A stretch of DNA of 64,000 nucleotides, from the NCBI GenBank assembly GCA_002360945.1, contig DERO01000030.1, forward strand, positions 1 through 64,000, read 5' to 3'. Shown in pieces: positions 47,572-57,956 of this stretch (position 1 is its first letter; every line of letters starts with the position of its first letter). The translations under genes were made by a program, and so were the position numbers. This DNA comes from Leclercia adecarboxylata. GTDB taxonomy: Bacteria > Pseudomonadota > Gammaproteobacteria > Enterobacterales > Enterobacteriaceae. The notes beneath the pieces were generated by a model. That model searched no databases. It was not told the DNA's origin and was given only the letters and a program-made list of their open reading frames with translations.

Positions 47572-48651
47572 ATGTCTAAAATTTTTGATTTCGTAAAACC
47601 TGGCGTGATCACTGGTGATGACGTTCAGAAGGTGTTCCAGGTAGCAAAAGAAAACAACTTTGCTCTGCCAGCTGTTAACTGCGTCGGTACCGACTCTATT
47701 AACGCCGTACTGGAAGCCGCAGCAAAAGTTAAAGCTCCGGTAATCGTTCAGTTCTCCAACGGCGGTGCTGCGTTTATCGCTGGTAAAGGCGTGAAAACTG
47801 ACGTTCCTCAGGGCGCGGCAATCCTGGGCGCAATCTCTGGCGCACATCACGTACACCAGATGGCTGAGCACTACGGTGTTCCGGTTATCCTGCACACTGA
47901 CCACTGCGCGAAGAAACTGCTGCCGTGGATCGACGGTCTGCTGGACGCGGGCGAAAAACACTTCGCAGCAACCGGTAAGCCACTGTTCTCTTCTCACATG
48001 ATCGACCTGTCCGAAGAGTCTCTGGAAGAGAACATCGAGATCTGCTCCAAATACCTGGCGCGCATGGCCAAAATGGACATGACTCTGGAAATCGAACTGG
48101 GTTGCACCGGTGGCGAAGAAGACGGCGTGGACAACAGCCACATGGACGCTTCTGCCCTGTACACTCAGCCAGAAGACGTTGATTACGCGTACACCGAACT
48201 GAGCAAAATCAGCCCACGTTTCACCATCGCGGCTTCCTTCGGTAACGTACACGGCGTGTACAAGCCAGGCAACGTGGTTCTGACTCCAACCATTCTGCGT
48301 GATTCTCAGGAATATGTTTCCAAGAAACACAACCTGCCGCACAACAGCCTGAACTTCGTCTTCCACGGCGGTTCCGGTTCTTCTGCTCAGGAAATCAAAG
48401 ACTCCGTAAGCTATGGTGTTATCAAAATGAACATCGATACCGACACCCAATGGGCGACCTGGGACGGTATCCTGCAGTACTACAAAACCAACGAAGCTTA
48501 CCTGCAGGGCCAGCTGGGCAACCCGAAAGGCGAAGACCAGCCAAACAAGAAATACTACGATCCACGCGTATGGCTGCGTTCAGCCCAGACCTCTATGGTG
48601 ACGCGTCTGGAGCAGGCATTCAAAGAGCTGAACGCGGTTGACGTTCTGTAA
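47572..48651 (+). CDS. fbaA: Fructose-bisphosphate aldolase, class II
   Basis: FbaA splits fructose 1,6-bisphosphate into dihydroxyacetone phosphate and glyceraldehyde 3-phosphate. The 359-aa zinc enzyme carries the ligands in LHTDHCAKK and FGNVHGVY, and VFHGGSGS. It equals the E. coli length and is followed by a strong terminator. Confidence 0.99.
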   Translation: MSKIFDFVKPGVITGDDVQKVFQVAKENNFALPAVNCVGTDSINAVLEAAAKVKAPVIVQFSNGGAAFIAGKGVKTDVPQGAAILGAISGAHHVHQMAEHYGVPVILHTDHCAKKLLPWIDGLLDAGEKHFAATGKPLFSSHMIDLSEESLEENIEICSKYLARMAKMDMTLEIELGCTGGEEDGVDNSHMDASALYTQPEDVDYAYTELSKISPRFTIAASFGNVHGVYKPGNVVLTPTILRDSQEYVSKKHNLPHNSLNFVFHGGSGSSAQEIKDSVSYGVIKMNIDTDTQWATWDGILQYYKTNEAYLQGQLGNPKGEDQPNKKYYDPRVWLRSAQTSMVTRLEQAFKELNAVDVL

Positions 48652-48673
48652 TTTGCGCTGCTAAAAGCCTCAG

Positions 48674-48705
48674 AAAGCCCGCGTTAATCGCGGGCTTTTT
48701 TTATG
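48674..48705 (+). terminator. fbaA terminator
   Basis: AAAGCCCGCG, TTAAT and CGCGGGCTTT followed by TTTT form a textbook intrinsic terminator 22 bp after fbaA. Confidence 0.92.
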
Positions 48706-48838
48706 CTTTTTCAATTGGCTACAGGCACTATTTATGTGATCTGTTTGGCAAAACCCCCCGCTTTTGTTTACCCTTTACTGACTTGCCTGCCTCGATGGGG
48801 GATGCATTTCTATGGTTTGCTTAGATAAGGAATATTGA

Positions 48839-49696
48839 ATGGAAGATCTCGGTGTTGTAGATAGCATCAATAACGCGGGCTCCTGGCTGGTACGTAACCA
48901 GGCATTGCTGTTGAGTTACGCCGTCAACATTGTGGCGGCCATCGCCATTATCATCATCGGTATGATCGTGGCGCGCATCATCTCTAATGCAGTTAACCGC
49001 GTGATGCGTGCGCGTCATATTGATGCCACTGTGGCAGATTTCCTCTCCGCGCTGGTGCGTTACGGCGTTATCGCATTCACGCTGATCGCGGCCCTTGGCC
49101 GTGTCGGTGTGCAAACGGCGTCGGTTATCGCTGTACTGGGTGCCGCCGGTCTGGCCATTGGTCTGGCCTTGCAGGGCTCGCTGTCGAACCTGGCTGCCGG
49201 GGTGCTGCTGGTAACCTTCCGTCCGTTCCGTTCCGGTGAGTATGTCGATCTGGGCGGCGTAGCCGGTACCGTGCTGCAGGTGCAGATCTTCTCTACCACC
49301 CTGCGCAGCGCGGATGGCCGTATGGTGGTGATCCCGAACGGGAAAATCATCGCCAACAATATCATCAACTTCTCCCGCGAGCCCGTCCGTCGCAACGAGT
49401 TCATCATTGGTGTGGCGTATGACTCGGACATCGACAAGGTGAAGCAGCTCCTGACCAACATTATCGAGTCGGATGACCGCATTCTGAAAGATCGCGAGAT
49501 GACCGTTCGCCTGAACGAGCTGGGCGCATCCTCAATCAACTTTGTGGTGCGCGTCTGGAGCCACAGCGGCGATCTGCAGAGCGTCTACTGGGATGTGCTG
49601 GAGCGCGTTAAGCGCGACTTTGACGCCAACGGCATCAGCTTCCCGTATCCGCAAATGGACGTGAACTTCAAGCGTGTGAAAGAAACTGCGGAATAA
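48839..49696 (+). CDS. mscS: Small-conductance mechanosensitive channel
   Basis: MscS opens under membrane tension to release solutes during osmotic downshock. The 285-aa protein has three membrane segments; TM3 shows the Ala/Gly packing pattern [20 protein letters not shown] that lines the pore. The C-terminal cytoplasmic cage includes [17 protein letters not shown] and VVIPNGKI. It is followed by a hairpin and argO. Confidence 0.98.
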   Translation: MEDLGVVDSINNAGSWLVRNQALLLSYAVNIVAAIAIIIIGMIVARIISNAVNRVMRARHIDATVADFLSALVRYGVIAFTLIAALGRVGVQTASVIAVLGAAGLAIGLALQGSLSNLAAGVLLVTFRPFRSGEYVDLGGVAGTVLQVQIFSTTLRSADGRMVVIPNGKIIANNIINFSREPVRRNEFIIGVAYDSDIDKVKQLLTNIIESDDRILKDREMTVRLNELGASSINFVVRVWSHSGDLQSVYWDVLERVKRDFDANGISFPYPQMDVNFKRVKETAE

Positions 49697-49711
49697 CGCT
49701 TTCCCGGCAAT

Positions 49712-49734
49712 CCGGCACGCGCAATGCGTGCCGG
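49712..49734 (+). terminator. Hairpin downstream of mscS
   Basis: CCGGCACGC, a GCAAT loop and GCGTGCCGG form a perfect 9-bp stem followed by GTTAATTAG. No proper T tract follows, so termination may be partial. Confidence 0.6.
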
Positions 49735-49836
49735 GTTAATTAGTTTCGCTTATTGCCAATTAATATTATCCATTTCCTCTTATTATTCTCCCGCAGTATA
49801 GTCTGCCCTCAAGACAGCTTTTTGAGATTAATTTCC

Positions 49837-50472
49837 ATGTTATCTTTTTACATTCAAGGGCTTATGATTGGCGCGGCGATGATCCTGCCCCTCGGCCCAC
49901 AAAATGCGTTCGTCATGAATCAGGGCATTCGTCGTCAGTACCATCTGATGATTGCCTTGCTCTGCGCCGTGAGCGATATGCTCCTGATCTGCGCCGGAAT
50001 TTTCGGCGGTAGCGCGCTGCTGATGCAGTCCCCCTGGCTGCTGGCGCTGGTCACCTGGGGCGGGGTGGCGTTTCTGCTGTGGTATGGCTTTGGCGCCCTG
50101 AAAACGGCGATGGGCAGCAATATTGAGTTGGCCAGCGCCGAAGTGATGAAGCAGGGGCGCTGGAAAATTATCGTCACCATGCTGGCAGTGACCTGGCTCA
50201 ACCCGCACGTTTATCTGGATACCTTTGTGGTGCTGGGCAGCCTGGGTGGGCAGCTGGATGCCGAGCCAAGGCGTTGGTTTGCGCTGGGTACCGTCAGCGC
50301 CTCTTTCCTGTGGTTCTTTGGGCTGGCGCTGCTCGCCGCCTGGCTGGCTCCCCGTCTGCGCACCGCCAAAGCCCAGCGGATTATTAACGCCCTGGTCGGC
50401 GTGGTGATGTGGTTTATCGCTTTCCAGCTGGCGAAAGAGGGGATTCATCACATTCGGGAACTATTCTACTAA
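49837..50472 (+). CDS. argO: Arginine exporter ArgO
   Basis: ArgO is a LysE-family inner-membrane exporter of arginine and canavanine. The 211-aa product has about six membrane segments and the conserved [20 protein letters not shown] and [17 protein letters not shown]. The frame opens 84 bp upstream, but this start matches E. coli. In E. coli it is activated by ArgP when arginine is abundant; argP lies 0.9 kb downstream on the other strand. Confidence 0.96.
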   Translation: MLSFYIQGLMIGAAMILPLGPQNAFVMNQGIRRQYHLMIALLCAVSDMLLICAGIFGGSALLMQSPWLLALVTWGGVAFLLWYGFGALKTAMGSNIELASAEVMKQGRWKIIVTMLAVTWLNPHVYLDTFVVLGSLGGQLDAEPRRWFALGTVSASFLWFFGLALLAAWLAPRLRTAKAQRIINALVGVVMWFIAFQLAKEGIHHIRELFY

Positions 50473-50564
50473 GCGTTGTCTTATGGACATTCGACCAGCA
50501 GCCGCTAAGCTTGCTGGCATGCGCCCTGTTACGTGGGCACTCTTCGCAACATGGAGGAATAAAA

Positions 50565-51356
50565 GTGAAGTTGAATGTAATCGCCCTGGCGGCACTCATG
50601 GGTTTTGGCGCAGCATCCGTTCAGGCCAGCGAACTGCCTGACAGCCCGCACATTGTGACCTCCGGCACCGCAAGCGTGGATGCGGCACCGGATATCGCGA
50701 CCTTAGCCATCGAAGTCAACGTGGCGGCAAAAGATGCGGCCACCGCCAAGAAACAGGCCGACGATCGCGTTGCGCAATATCTCTCTTTCCTGGAGCAGAA
50801 CGGCGTCGCTAAAAAAGATATCAACTCTGCTAATCTGCGTACCCAGCCGGATTATGACTATAAGGATGGCAAAAGCATCCTGAAAGGTTACCGCGCGGTG
50901 CGTTCCGTGGAGGTCACGGTGCGTCAGCTTGATAAGCTTAACTCCCTGCTGGATGGCGCGCTGAAAGCGGGTCTGAACGAGATCCGTTCTGTGTCTTTGG
51001 GGGTTGCGCAACCTGAGAAATATAAAGATGAAGCGCGTAAAGCGGCGATCGATGATGCTGTGCGTCAGGCGCAGCAGCTGGCGTCAGGCTTTAACAGCAA
51101 GCTGGGTCCGGTTTACAGCGTGCGCTACCACGTCTCTAACTATCAGCCGAGCCCAATGGTCCGTATGATGAAAGCGGAAGCGGCACCGGTCTCCGCGCAG
51201 GATACCTACGAACAACCAACGATCCAGTTTGACGATCAGGTTGATGTGGTATTCCAGCTGGAGCCAACGCAGAGTCAGCAGCAGAGTGAGCAGTCTCAGC
51301 AGAGCCAGCCGGCGCAGCAGAATCAGCAGCAGGATACGGCGACCAAAGCACCGTAA
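50565..51356 (+). CDS. yggE: Periplasmic SIMPL-domain protein YggE
   Basis: YggE is an oxidative-stress-related periplasmic protein of the SIMPL (DUF541) family, with unknown biochemical activity. The 263-aa product begins with a GTG codon after a strong GGAGGAA Shine-Dalgarno and has a signal peptide ending SVQA. The SIMPL core (IVTSGTASVDAAPDIATLAI, LRTQPDYDY, VRYHVSNYQPSPMVRMM) matches E. coli. The C-terminus differs: after QLEP there are about 30 residues very rich in Gln and Ser, roughly 17 residues longer than in E. coli. Confidence 0.93.
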   Translation: MKLNVIALAALMGFGAASVQASELPDSPHIVTSGTASVDAAPDIATLAIEVNVAAKDAATAKKQADDRVAQYLSFLEQNGVAKKDINSANLRTQPDYDYKDGKSILKGYRAVRSVEVTVRQLDKLNSLLDGALKAGLNEIRSVSLGVAQPEKYKDEARKAAIDDAVRQAQQLASGFNSKLGPVYSVRYHVSNYQPSPMVRMMKAEAAPVSAQDTYEQPTIQFDDQVDVVFQLEPTQSQQQSEQSQQSQPAQQNQQQDTATKAP

Positions 51357-51374
51357 GTCTGATATTCAGGACAG

Positions 51375-51416
51375 AAAAAAGGCCGGGTCAGCGTTAATGC
51401 GACCCGGCCTTTTTAT
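51375..51416. terminator. Bidirectional terminator between yggE and argP
   Basis: AAAAAAGGCCGGGTC and GACCCGGCCTTTTT form a long stem around AGCGTTAATGC between the convergent genes yggE and argP. Confidence 0.9.
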
Positions 51417-52309
51417 TAATCCTGGCGCAGGACTTTATGTCCATGGGCCAGCAGCGCATCGGTGACGTTGCGCATCATCCGGCTTTCCGGCGCAAAGCGG
51501 TGCCAGTAGAGCATGCGGCGCTGGTGTAGGCCCGGCGTGAGGTCGATCAGCTCACCGCTGTTCAGCTCTTTCTCGATCTGCAGATGGGGGATCATGCAGC
51601 AGGTTGTGCCCTGACGTGCCAGCTGCACGAAGGCTTCGGAGGAGTTCACGATATGGCAGGGAACGCTGCCGGGCGGCAGGTCGAAGTTCTGCTGTAAGAA
51701 CGCCTGATGCATATCATCCAGATGGTCAAAGGCCACGGCTGGCGCTTTCAGCAGTGCCGCGCGGGTGACGCCGTTCGGGAAGTAACGCTCGGCAAAGGCT
51801 TTTGAGCCGACGAAAAGATAATCCAGCGCCCCCAGCTGATCCACCAGGCAGCTTGGCAGCGCCTGAGGCTGGATACTGACCGCCCCTACCACTTCACCGC
51901 GGCGCAGACGTTCCTGAGTGCGGGTTTCATCTTCAACCTGTAAATTCAGGCGGATGGGCGAATCGGCCAGCACCGGGGCGAGGGCAGGGAGGAGCCAGGT
52001 TGCCAGACTGTCGGCGTTGACCGCCAGAGAGAGCAGCAGCGGCGTGGAGCCAGTCTGTTCATCGCCCAGCCACTCATCTTCCAGCAGCTCAACCTGACGC
52101 AGCAGCGCCAGTAGCTTTTGCCCCTGTTCGGTGGGGCGCGGCGGCACGGTACGAACCAGCAGCGGCTGCCCGAACATGTTCTCAAGCTGTTTGATTCGTT
52201 GTGAAACCGCGGATTGAGTAATGCACAGCTTTTGTGCTGCGCGTTCGAATCCGCGTTCACGAATAACGGCATCAAGCGCCTGTAATGTTCTGTAGTCCGG
52301 ACGTTTCAT
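51416..52309 (-). CDS. argP: LysR-type regulator ArgP (IciA)
   Basis: ArgP is a LysR-family activator that responds to arginine and lysine and controls argO, lysine-synthesis genes and others. The 297-aa product is nearly identical to E. coli ArgP: helix-turn-helix [20 protein letters not shown] near residues 19-38 and the effector domain with [20 protein letters not shown]. It is divergent from rpiA. Confidence 0.97.
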   Translation of the reverse strand: MKRPDYRTLQALDAVIRERGFERAAQKLCITQSAVSQRIKQLENMFGQPLLVRTVPPRPTEQGQKLLALLRQVELLEDEWLGDEQTGSTPLLLSLAVNADSLATWLLPALAPVLADSPIRLNLQVEDETRTQERLRRGEVVGAVSIQPQALPSCLVDQLGALDYLFVGSKAFAERYFPNGVTRAALLKAPAVAFDHLDDMHQAFLQQNFDLPPGSVPCHIVNSSEAFVQLARQGTTCCMIPHLQIEKELNSGELIDLTPGLHQRRMLYWHRFAPESRMMRNVTDALLAHGHKVLRQD

Positions 52310-52459
52310 TGCTCTGGCTGACTCCCAAAAAATTCAATACTTCGCACTATGACATAAATTTATGTTTGATACAGACGAAATTGGTGACCTCGCAGATCAC
52401 ATGGCGCAGGCGAATGCTCTATAATGCGCGTCACGCAAAATCACCACGGGCAAGAGATC

Positions 52460-53119
52460 ATGACGCAGGATGAACTGAAAAAAGCAGTAGGATGGGCCGC
52501 TCTCCAGTATGTACAGCCGGGTACCATTGTCGGCGTGGGCACAGGGTCAACGGCAGCACACTTTATTGATGCGCTGGGTACAATGAAAGGCCAGATCGAG
52601 GGCGCGGTTTCCAGCTCCGATGCATCCACGGAAAAGCTGAAAAGCCTCGGGATCACCGTTTTCGATCTCAACGAAGTTGACCGTCTGGGGATTTACGTCG
52701 ACGGCGCGGATGAGATCAACGGCCATATGCAGATGATCAAGGGCGGTGGTGCGGCGCTGACGCGCGAGAAAATCATTGCCTCCGTGGCGGACAAGTTTAT
52801 CTGTATCGCCGATGCCTCCAAGCAGGTCGATATCCTCGGCAACTTCCCGCTGCCGGTTGAAGTGATCCCGATGGCGCGCAGCGCGGTTGCCCGCGAGCTG
52901 GTCAAACTGGGTGGCCGTCCGGAGTACCGTCAGGGTGTGGTGACGGACAACGGTAACGTGATTCTGGATGTTCACGGTCTGGAGATCCTCGACGCCGTGG
53001 CGCTGGAAAATGCTATCAACGGCCTGCCAGGCGTGGTAACCGTAGGGTTATTCGCCAACCGTGGCGCGGATGTCGCCCTGATCGGCACCGCCGATGGCGT
53101 CAAAACCATCGTGAAATGA
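52460..53119 (+). CDS. rpiA: Ribose-5-phosphate isomerase A
   Basis: RpiA interconverts ribose 5-phosphate and ribulose 5-phosphate in the pentose phosphate pathway. The 219-aa enzyme starts [15 protein letters not shown] and shows [17 protein letters not shown], the active-site [20 protein letters not shown] and KTIVK at the end. The frame opens 36 bp upstream but without conservation. A terminator follows. Confidence 0.98.
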   Translation: MTQDELKKAVGWAALQYVQPGTIVGVGTGSTAAHFIDALGTMKGQIEGAVSSSDASTEKLKSLGITVFDLNEVDRLGIYVDGADEINGHMQMIKGGGAALTREKIIASVADKFICIADASKQVDILGNFPLPVEVIPMARSAVARELVKLGGRPEYRQGVVTDNGNVILDVHGLEILDAVALENAINGLPGVVTVGLFANRGADVALIGTADGVKTIVK

Positions 53120-53124
53120 TCTGA

Positions 53125-53155
53125 CGGGGGGAGCCTCCCCCCGCTAACTTTTTTT
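53125..53155 (+). terminator. rpiA terminator
   Basis: CGGGGGGAGCCTCCCCCCG forms a tight hairpin followed by CTAACTTTTTTT. It lies 6 bp after rpiA. The remaining gap to serA (53156-53386) holds the serA promoter region. Confidence 0.85.
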
Positions 53156-53386
53156 CCAACAGCGATATTCGGTGACTTGTGTCACATTTCTAACCCTCTC
53201 CTGACGATCCTCCCGCTTTCTTATTGCTCCGCAGCATTATTCACTACCATTTGACGCTGTATGACATTTCTTCAGAGTGCCGACGCAAACGTTCATATTG
53301 CTGCAATAGTTTTTTTTGATATGTTGGCTGGAGCGGATTTCAATCCAGCACAACAACAGTTCAGACAATCAGACAGGGTCGGGGAA

Positions 53387-54619
53387 ATGGCAAAGGTATC
53401 ACTGGAGAAAGACAAGATTAAATTTCTGCTGGTCGAAGGGGTGCATCAGAAAGCACTGGATAGCCTTCGTGCGGCAGGTTACACCAACATCGAATTTCAC
53501 AAAGGTGCACTGGATACCGAACAGCTGAAAGAGTCGATCCGTGATGCCCATTTCATTGGCCTGCGATCCCGTACCCACCTGACCGAAGATGTGATTGCCG
53601 CAGCAGAAAAACTGGTTGCGATTGGCTGCTTCTGCATCGGTACCAACCAGGTCGATCTCAATGCCGCTGCGAAGCGCGGTATTCCGGTATTCAACGCGCC
53701 CTTCTCCAATACCCGTTCCGTGGCGGAGCTGGTAATTGGTGAGCTCCTGCTGCTGCTGCGCGGCATCCCTGAAGCTAACGCCAAGGCCCACCGCGGGATC
53801 TGGAATAAACTGGCCTCCGGCTCTTTCGAAGCGCGTGGTAAAAAACTGGGCATTATCGGTTACGGCCACATCGGCACGCAGCTGGGTATTCTGGCGGAAT
53901 CGCTGGGGATGCACGTCTTTTTCTACGACATCGAAAACAAGCTGCCGCTGGGTAACGCCACCCAGGTTCAGCATCTCTCCGACCTGCTCAATATGAGCGA
54001 CGTGGTGAGCCTGCACGTGCCGGAAAATGCCTCCACCAAAAACATGATGGGTGCGGAAGAGCTGGCGCTGATGAAGCCGGGCTCGCTGCTGATCAACGCC
54101 GCGCGCGGTACCGTGGTGGATATCCCTGCGCTGTGCGAAGCCCTGAAAAGCAAACATCTGGCAGGCGCGGCTATCGACGTCTTCCCGACCGAGCCGGCGA
54201 CCAACAGCGATCCTTTCACCTCGCCGCTGTGCGAGTTCGACAACGTGATCCTGACCCCGCACATTGGGGGCTCCACTCAGGAAGCACAGGAAAATATCGG
54301 TCTTGAAGTGGCCGGTAAGCTGAGCAAATACTCCGACAATGGTTCAACCCTGTCGGCGGTTAACTTCCCGGAAGTGTCGCTGCCGCTGCACGGTGGACGT
54401 CGTCTGCTGCACATCCATGAAAACCGTCCGGGCGTGCTGACGGCCATTAACCAGATCTTCGCTGAGCAGAGCGTGAACATTGCCGCACAGTATCTGCAAA
54501 CCAACGCGCAGATGGGTTATGTGGTTATTGATATCGAAGCGGATGAAGATGTGGCAGAGAAAGCGCTGCAGGGAATGAAGGCCATCCCAGGCACCATTCG
54601 CGCGCGTCTGCTTTACTAA
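53387..54619 (+). CDS. serA: D-3-phosphoglycerate dehydrogenase
   Basis: SerA makes 3-phosphohydroxypyruvate, the first step of serine synthesis, and is feedback-inhibited by serine. The 410-aa product has the NAD-binding LGIIGYGHIGTQLG, the catalytic Arg/Glu/His blocks (NAARGTVVD, HIGGSTQEAQ) and a C-terminal ACT domain starting near LLHIHENRPGVLTAINQIF. The frame is open 126 bp upstream; MAKVSLEKDK aligns with E. coli. In E. coli transcription is controlled by Lrp and CRP. Confidence 0.98.
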   Translation: MAKVSLEKDKIKFLLVEGVHQKALDSLRAAGYTNIEFHKGALDTEQLKESIRDAHFIGLRSRTHLTEDVIAAAEKLVAIGCFCIGTNQVDLNAAAKRGIPVFNAPFSNTRSVAELVIGELLLLLRGIPEANAKAHRGIWNKLASGSFEARGKKLGIIGYGHIGTQLGILAESLGMHVFFYDIENKLPLGNATQVQHLSDLLNMSDVVSLHVPENASTKNMMGAEELALMKPGSLLINAARGTVVDIPALCEALKSKHLAGAAIDVFPTEPATNSDPFTSPLCEFDNVILTPHIGGSTQEAQENIGLEVAGKLSKYSDNGSTLSAVNFPEVSLPLHGGRRLLHIHENRPGVLTAINQIFAEQSVNIAAQYLQTNAQMGYVVIDIEADEDVAEKALQGMKAIPGTIRARLLY

Positions 54620-54622
54620 TCT

Positions 54623-54694
54623 GATGCCCGGCGGCGCTTCGCTTGCCGGGCCTACGGGTTTTGTAGGCCGGGTAAGGCGCAGCCGCCACCCGGC
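54623..54694. repeat. REP pair (BIME) between serA and fau
   Basis: GATGCCCGGCGGCGCTTCGC with TTGCCGGGCCTAC (54623-54655) is followed by an inverted copy, GTAGGCCGGGTAAGGCGCAG with CCGCCACCCGGC (54663-54694). The two REP units face head to head between convergent genes. Confidence 0.88.
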
Positions 54695-54698
54695 TTTT

Positions 54699-55295
54699 TC
54701 ACCACTGCCAAACCTTCGATGGCGTCACCACCGCAGGCAGCGGAATATCCCATTTCTCTACCGGTAACGCGTCCACGCGCTGACAATCATGCGCGTAGCC
54801 CACGGGCTGCAGGCCATGCTGCTGCCAGTTCTGCAGCGTGCGATCGTAGAAACCGCCACCCATACCCAGACGCTGACCGCTCTCATCAAAGGCCACCAGC
54901 GGCGTCACCAGCACGTCGAGTTGCTCAAGCGGCAATACGTCGCGCACGTCCAGTTTCGGCTCGGTGATTTTCAGACGATTCACCACCAGCTCGCTGTGAG
55001 GGTGGTAGTGCAGAAACAGCAAATTCCCCGGGCTGAACGGGTGCAGTACCGGCAGGTAGACCTTCTTTCCGGTACGCCAGAGTTCATCGATCAGCGGTTG
55101 GGTATCAAGTTCGCCATCAAAAGAGAGAAACAGGGCGACGGTATGCGCCATCACGACAGGTGGATAAGCTATCATGCGTGCCGCGGCTTGTTGCGCGAAA
55201 TGGGCTTGCTGTTCAGGCTTTAAGGCTCTGCGTTGCTGACGGATAAACTGACGAATGTGTTGGCGTGAGGCAGGAACTTCAGGAAGTTGCGTCAT
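54699..55295 (-). CDS. fau: 5-formyltetrahydrofolate cyclo-ligase
   Basis: Fau (YgfA) converts 5-formyl-THF to 5,10-methenyl-THF with ATP. The 198-aa product shows the family motifs FLSFDGELDTQPLID, VYLPVL and the C-terminal VTPLVAFDESGQRLGMGGGFYDR nucleotide-binding region. It lies directly downstream of the 6S RNA gene and is co-transcribed with it in E. coli, a link to persistence. Confidence 0.96.
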   Translation of the reverse strand: MTQLPEVPASRQHIRQFIRQQRRALKPEQQAHFAQQAAARMIAYPPVVMAHTVALFLSFDGELDTQPLIDELWRTGKKVYLPVLHPFSPGNLLFLHYHPHSELVVNRLKITEPKLDVRDVLPLEQLDVLVTPLVAFDESGQRLGMGGGFYDRTLQNWQQHGLQPVGYAHDCQRVDALPVEKWDIPLPAVVTPSKVWQW

Positions 55296-55320
55296 GGTAG
55301 TCGCTGGGTAGAAAGGTGAG

Positions 55321-55504
55321 GGAATCTCCGAGATGCCGCCGCAGGCTGTAACCCTTGAACCCTTGGTTCAAGGTGAATGTGTCGTCATAGTTTTAAGGCT
55401 TCTCGGACGAACCGAGCATGCTCACCAACCATGGAGCGCCACATTCTTGTGGTATGAAATATCGGCTCAGGGGACTGGCCCGCATGCGAACATCTCAGAG
55501 AAAT
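55321..55504 (-). ncRNA. ssrS: 6S RNA
   Basis: The 184-nt minus-strand sequence aligns end to end with E. coli 6S RNA: 5' ATTTCTCTGAGATGTTCGCA, the central bulge region around CCCCTGAGCCGATATTTCAT, and the 3' end GGCATCTCGGAGATTCC. 6S RNA mimics an open promoter and sequesters sigma-70 RNA polymerase in stationary phase. It lies between zapA and fau, as in other enterobacteria. Confidence 0.97.
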
Positions 55505-55545
55505 TTTTCCTTCAGGGTCACTCTACCATAGTAGACCACGAAGTG

Positions 55546-55941
<396 letters not shown>

Positions 55942-56042
55942 CTATAGCTACCCTGGCGGGTAGAAACAAGCCCTATTCTGGTTCACCAGGGTCCAAAGTG
56001 GTAGCATATCATGAATATTCCTCCCATTGATGATGAATGCTC

Positions 56043-56621
56043 ATGTCTATACAGAACGAAATGCCTGGTTACAACGAAGTCAGCCAGTTACTGAACCAGC
56101 AGGGCGTGGGTTTAACCCCGGCTGAAATGCACGGTCTGATCAGCGGGATGCTGTGTGGTGGAAACAACGACAGCTCTTGGCTGCCGCTGGTTCACGACCT
56201 GACGAACGAGGGTCTGGCGTTCGGTCACGACCTCGCCCAGGCGTTGCGCAATATGCATGGCGCAACCAGCGATGCGCTGGAAGATGACGGCTTCCTTTTT
56301 CAGCTTTATCTGCCTGATGGCGACGACGTCAGCGTGTTCGATCGCGCCGATGCGCTGGCCGGCTGGGTCAACCACTATCTGTTAGGCCTGGGCGTGACGC
56401 AGCCTAAGCTGGAGAAAGTGACGGGCGAAGCCGGAGAAGCTATCGACGATCTGCGTAACATCGCTCAGCTGGGCTACGATGAAGACGAAGACCAGGAAGA
56501 GCTGGAGATGTCACTGGAAGAGATCATTGAGTACGTGCGCGTGGCGTCACTGCTTTGCCACGACACGTTTACCCGGACAAAACCGACCGCGCCGGAAGTG
56601 CGCAAACCAACCTTACATTAA
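56043..56621 (+). CDS. ygfB: UPF0149 family protein YgfB
   Basis: This 192-aa protein is helical and acidic, with the family motifs [15 protein letters not shown] near residue 25 and [19 protein letters not shown] near 150. In Pseudomonas a homologue affects beta-lactamase induction through the AlpA regulator; the enterobacterial role is unclear. It is the first gene of the ygfB-pepP-ubiH-ubiI operon. An ATG 6 bp earlier is also possible. Confidence 0.96.
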   Translation: MSIQNEMPGYNEVSQLLNQQGVGLTPAEMHGLISGMLCGGNNDSSWLPLVHDLTNEGLAFGHDLAQALRNMHGATSDALEDDGFLFQLYLPDGDDVSVFDRADALAGWVNHYLLGLGVTQPKLEKVTGEAGEAIDDLRNIAQLGYDEDEDQEELEMSLEEIIEYVRVASLLCHDTFTRTKPTAPEVRKPTLH

Positions 56622-56642
56622 TAAAAATTCCAGGAGGGTGTC

Positions 56643-57956
56643 ATGACTCAGCAAGAGTATCTTCGCCGCCGTCAGGCGCTGCTGGCCACTATGCAGCCGG
56701 GCAGCGCCGCGTTGATTTTTGCCGCACCGGAAGCCACGCGCAGCAACGATAGCGAATATCCGTACCGCCAGAGCAGCGATTTCTGGTACTTCACCGGCTT
56801 CAACGAGCCGGAGTCGGTGCTGGTGCTGATTAAAAGTCACGATACCCACAACCACAGCGTGCTGTTTAACCGCGTTCGCGATCTCACCGCCGAGATCTGG
56901 TTTGGCCGTCGTCTGGGCCAGCAGGCCGCGCCGGAAAAGCTGGGCGTGGATCGCGCTCTGGCGTTCAGCGAAATCAACGATCAGCTCTACCAGCTGCTTA
57001 ACGGCCTCGATACGGTCTACCACGCGCAGGGCGAATACGCCTATGCCGATGAGATTGTCTTTGCTGCGCTGGATAAGCTGCGCAAAGGCTCCCGGCAAAA
57101 CCTGAAAGCGCCCGCAACGCTTACCGACTGGCGTCCTGCCGTTCACGAGCTGCGCCTGTTTAAATCGGCAGAAGAGCTGGATGTGATGCTTAAGGCGGGG
57201 GAGATCAGCGCCCTGGCCCATACCCGGGCGATGCAAAAATGCCGTCCGGGGATGTTCGAATATCAGCTGGAAGGCGAAATTCACCACGAATTTACCCGTC
57301 ACGGCGCACGCTATCCGGCGTACAACACCATCGTTGGCGGCGGTGAAAACGGCTGCATTCTGCATTACACCGAAAATGAATCTGAGCTGCGGGATGGCGA
57401 TCTGGTGCTGATCGACGCCGGATGTGAATTCAAAGGCTATGCCGGGGATATCACCCGCACCTTCCCGGTCAACGGCAAATTCACCCCGGCCCAACGCGCC
57501 ATCTACGACATCGTCCTGCAGTCGCTGGACACTGCATTGATGCTTTTCCGCCCCGGCACCTCCATCCAGGAGGTTACCGGCGAAGTGGTGCGCATTATGA
57601 TTAGCGGCCTGGTGGACCTGGGGATCCTCAACGGCGACGTCGATCAGCTGGTCGCTGAGAACGCCCACCGTCCCTTCTTTATGCATGGCCTGAGCCACTG
57701 GCTGGGGCTGGACGTGCATGACGTGGGCGTCTACGGTCCGGAACGTTCCCGCGTGCTGGAACCGGGAATGGTGCTGACCGTTGAGCCTGGGCTCTATATC
57801 GCGCCGGATGCCGACGTGCCCGCCGAGTATCGCGGGATCGGCATTCGTATCGAAGATGACATCGTAATCACCGAATCCGGTAACGAAAACCTGACGGCTT
57901 CGGTGGTGAAAAACGCCGACGAGATTGAAGCCCTGATGGCGGCGGCACGCCCATGA
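56643..57956 (+). CDS. pepP: Xaa-Pro aminopeptidase
   Basis: PepP removes an N-terminal residue preceding proline. The 437-aa pita-bread-fold enzyme has an N-terminal creatinase-like domain and a dinuclear manganese site formed by the Asp pair in LIDAGCEFKGYAGDITRTF, the His in GLSHWLGLDVHD, and two Glu residues in MVLTVEPGLY and GIRIEDDIVI. The stop overlaps the ubiH start (ATGA). Confidence 0.97.
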   Translation: MTQQEYLRRRQALLATMQPGSAALIFAAPEATRSNDSEYPYRQSSDFWYFTGFNEPESVLVLIKSHDTHNHSVLFNRVRDLTAEIWFGRRLGQQAAPEKLGVDRALAFSEINDQLYQLLNGLDTVYHAQGEYAYADEIVFAALDKLRKGSRQNLKAPATLTDWRPAVHELRLFKSAEELDVMLKAGEISALAHTRAMQKCRPGMFEYQLEGEIHHEFTRHGARYPAYNTIVGGGENGCILHYTENESELRDGDLVLIDAGCEFKGYAGDITRTFPVNGKFTPAQRAIYDIVLQSLDTALMLFRPGTSIQEVTGEVVRIMISGLVDLGILNGDVDQLVAENAHRPFFMHGLSHWLGLDVHDVGVYGPERSRVLEPGMVLTVEPGLYIAPDADVPAEYRGIGIRIEDDIVITESGNENLTASVVKNADEIEALMAAARP

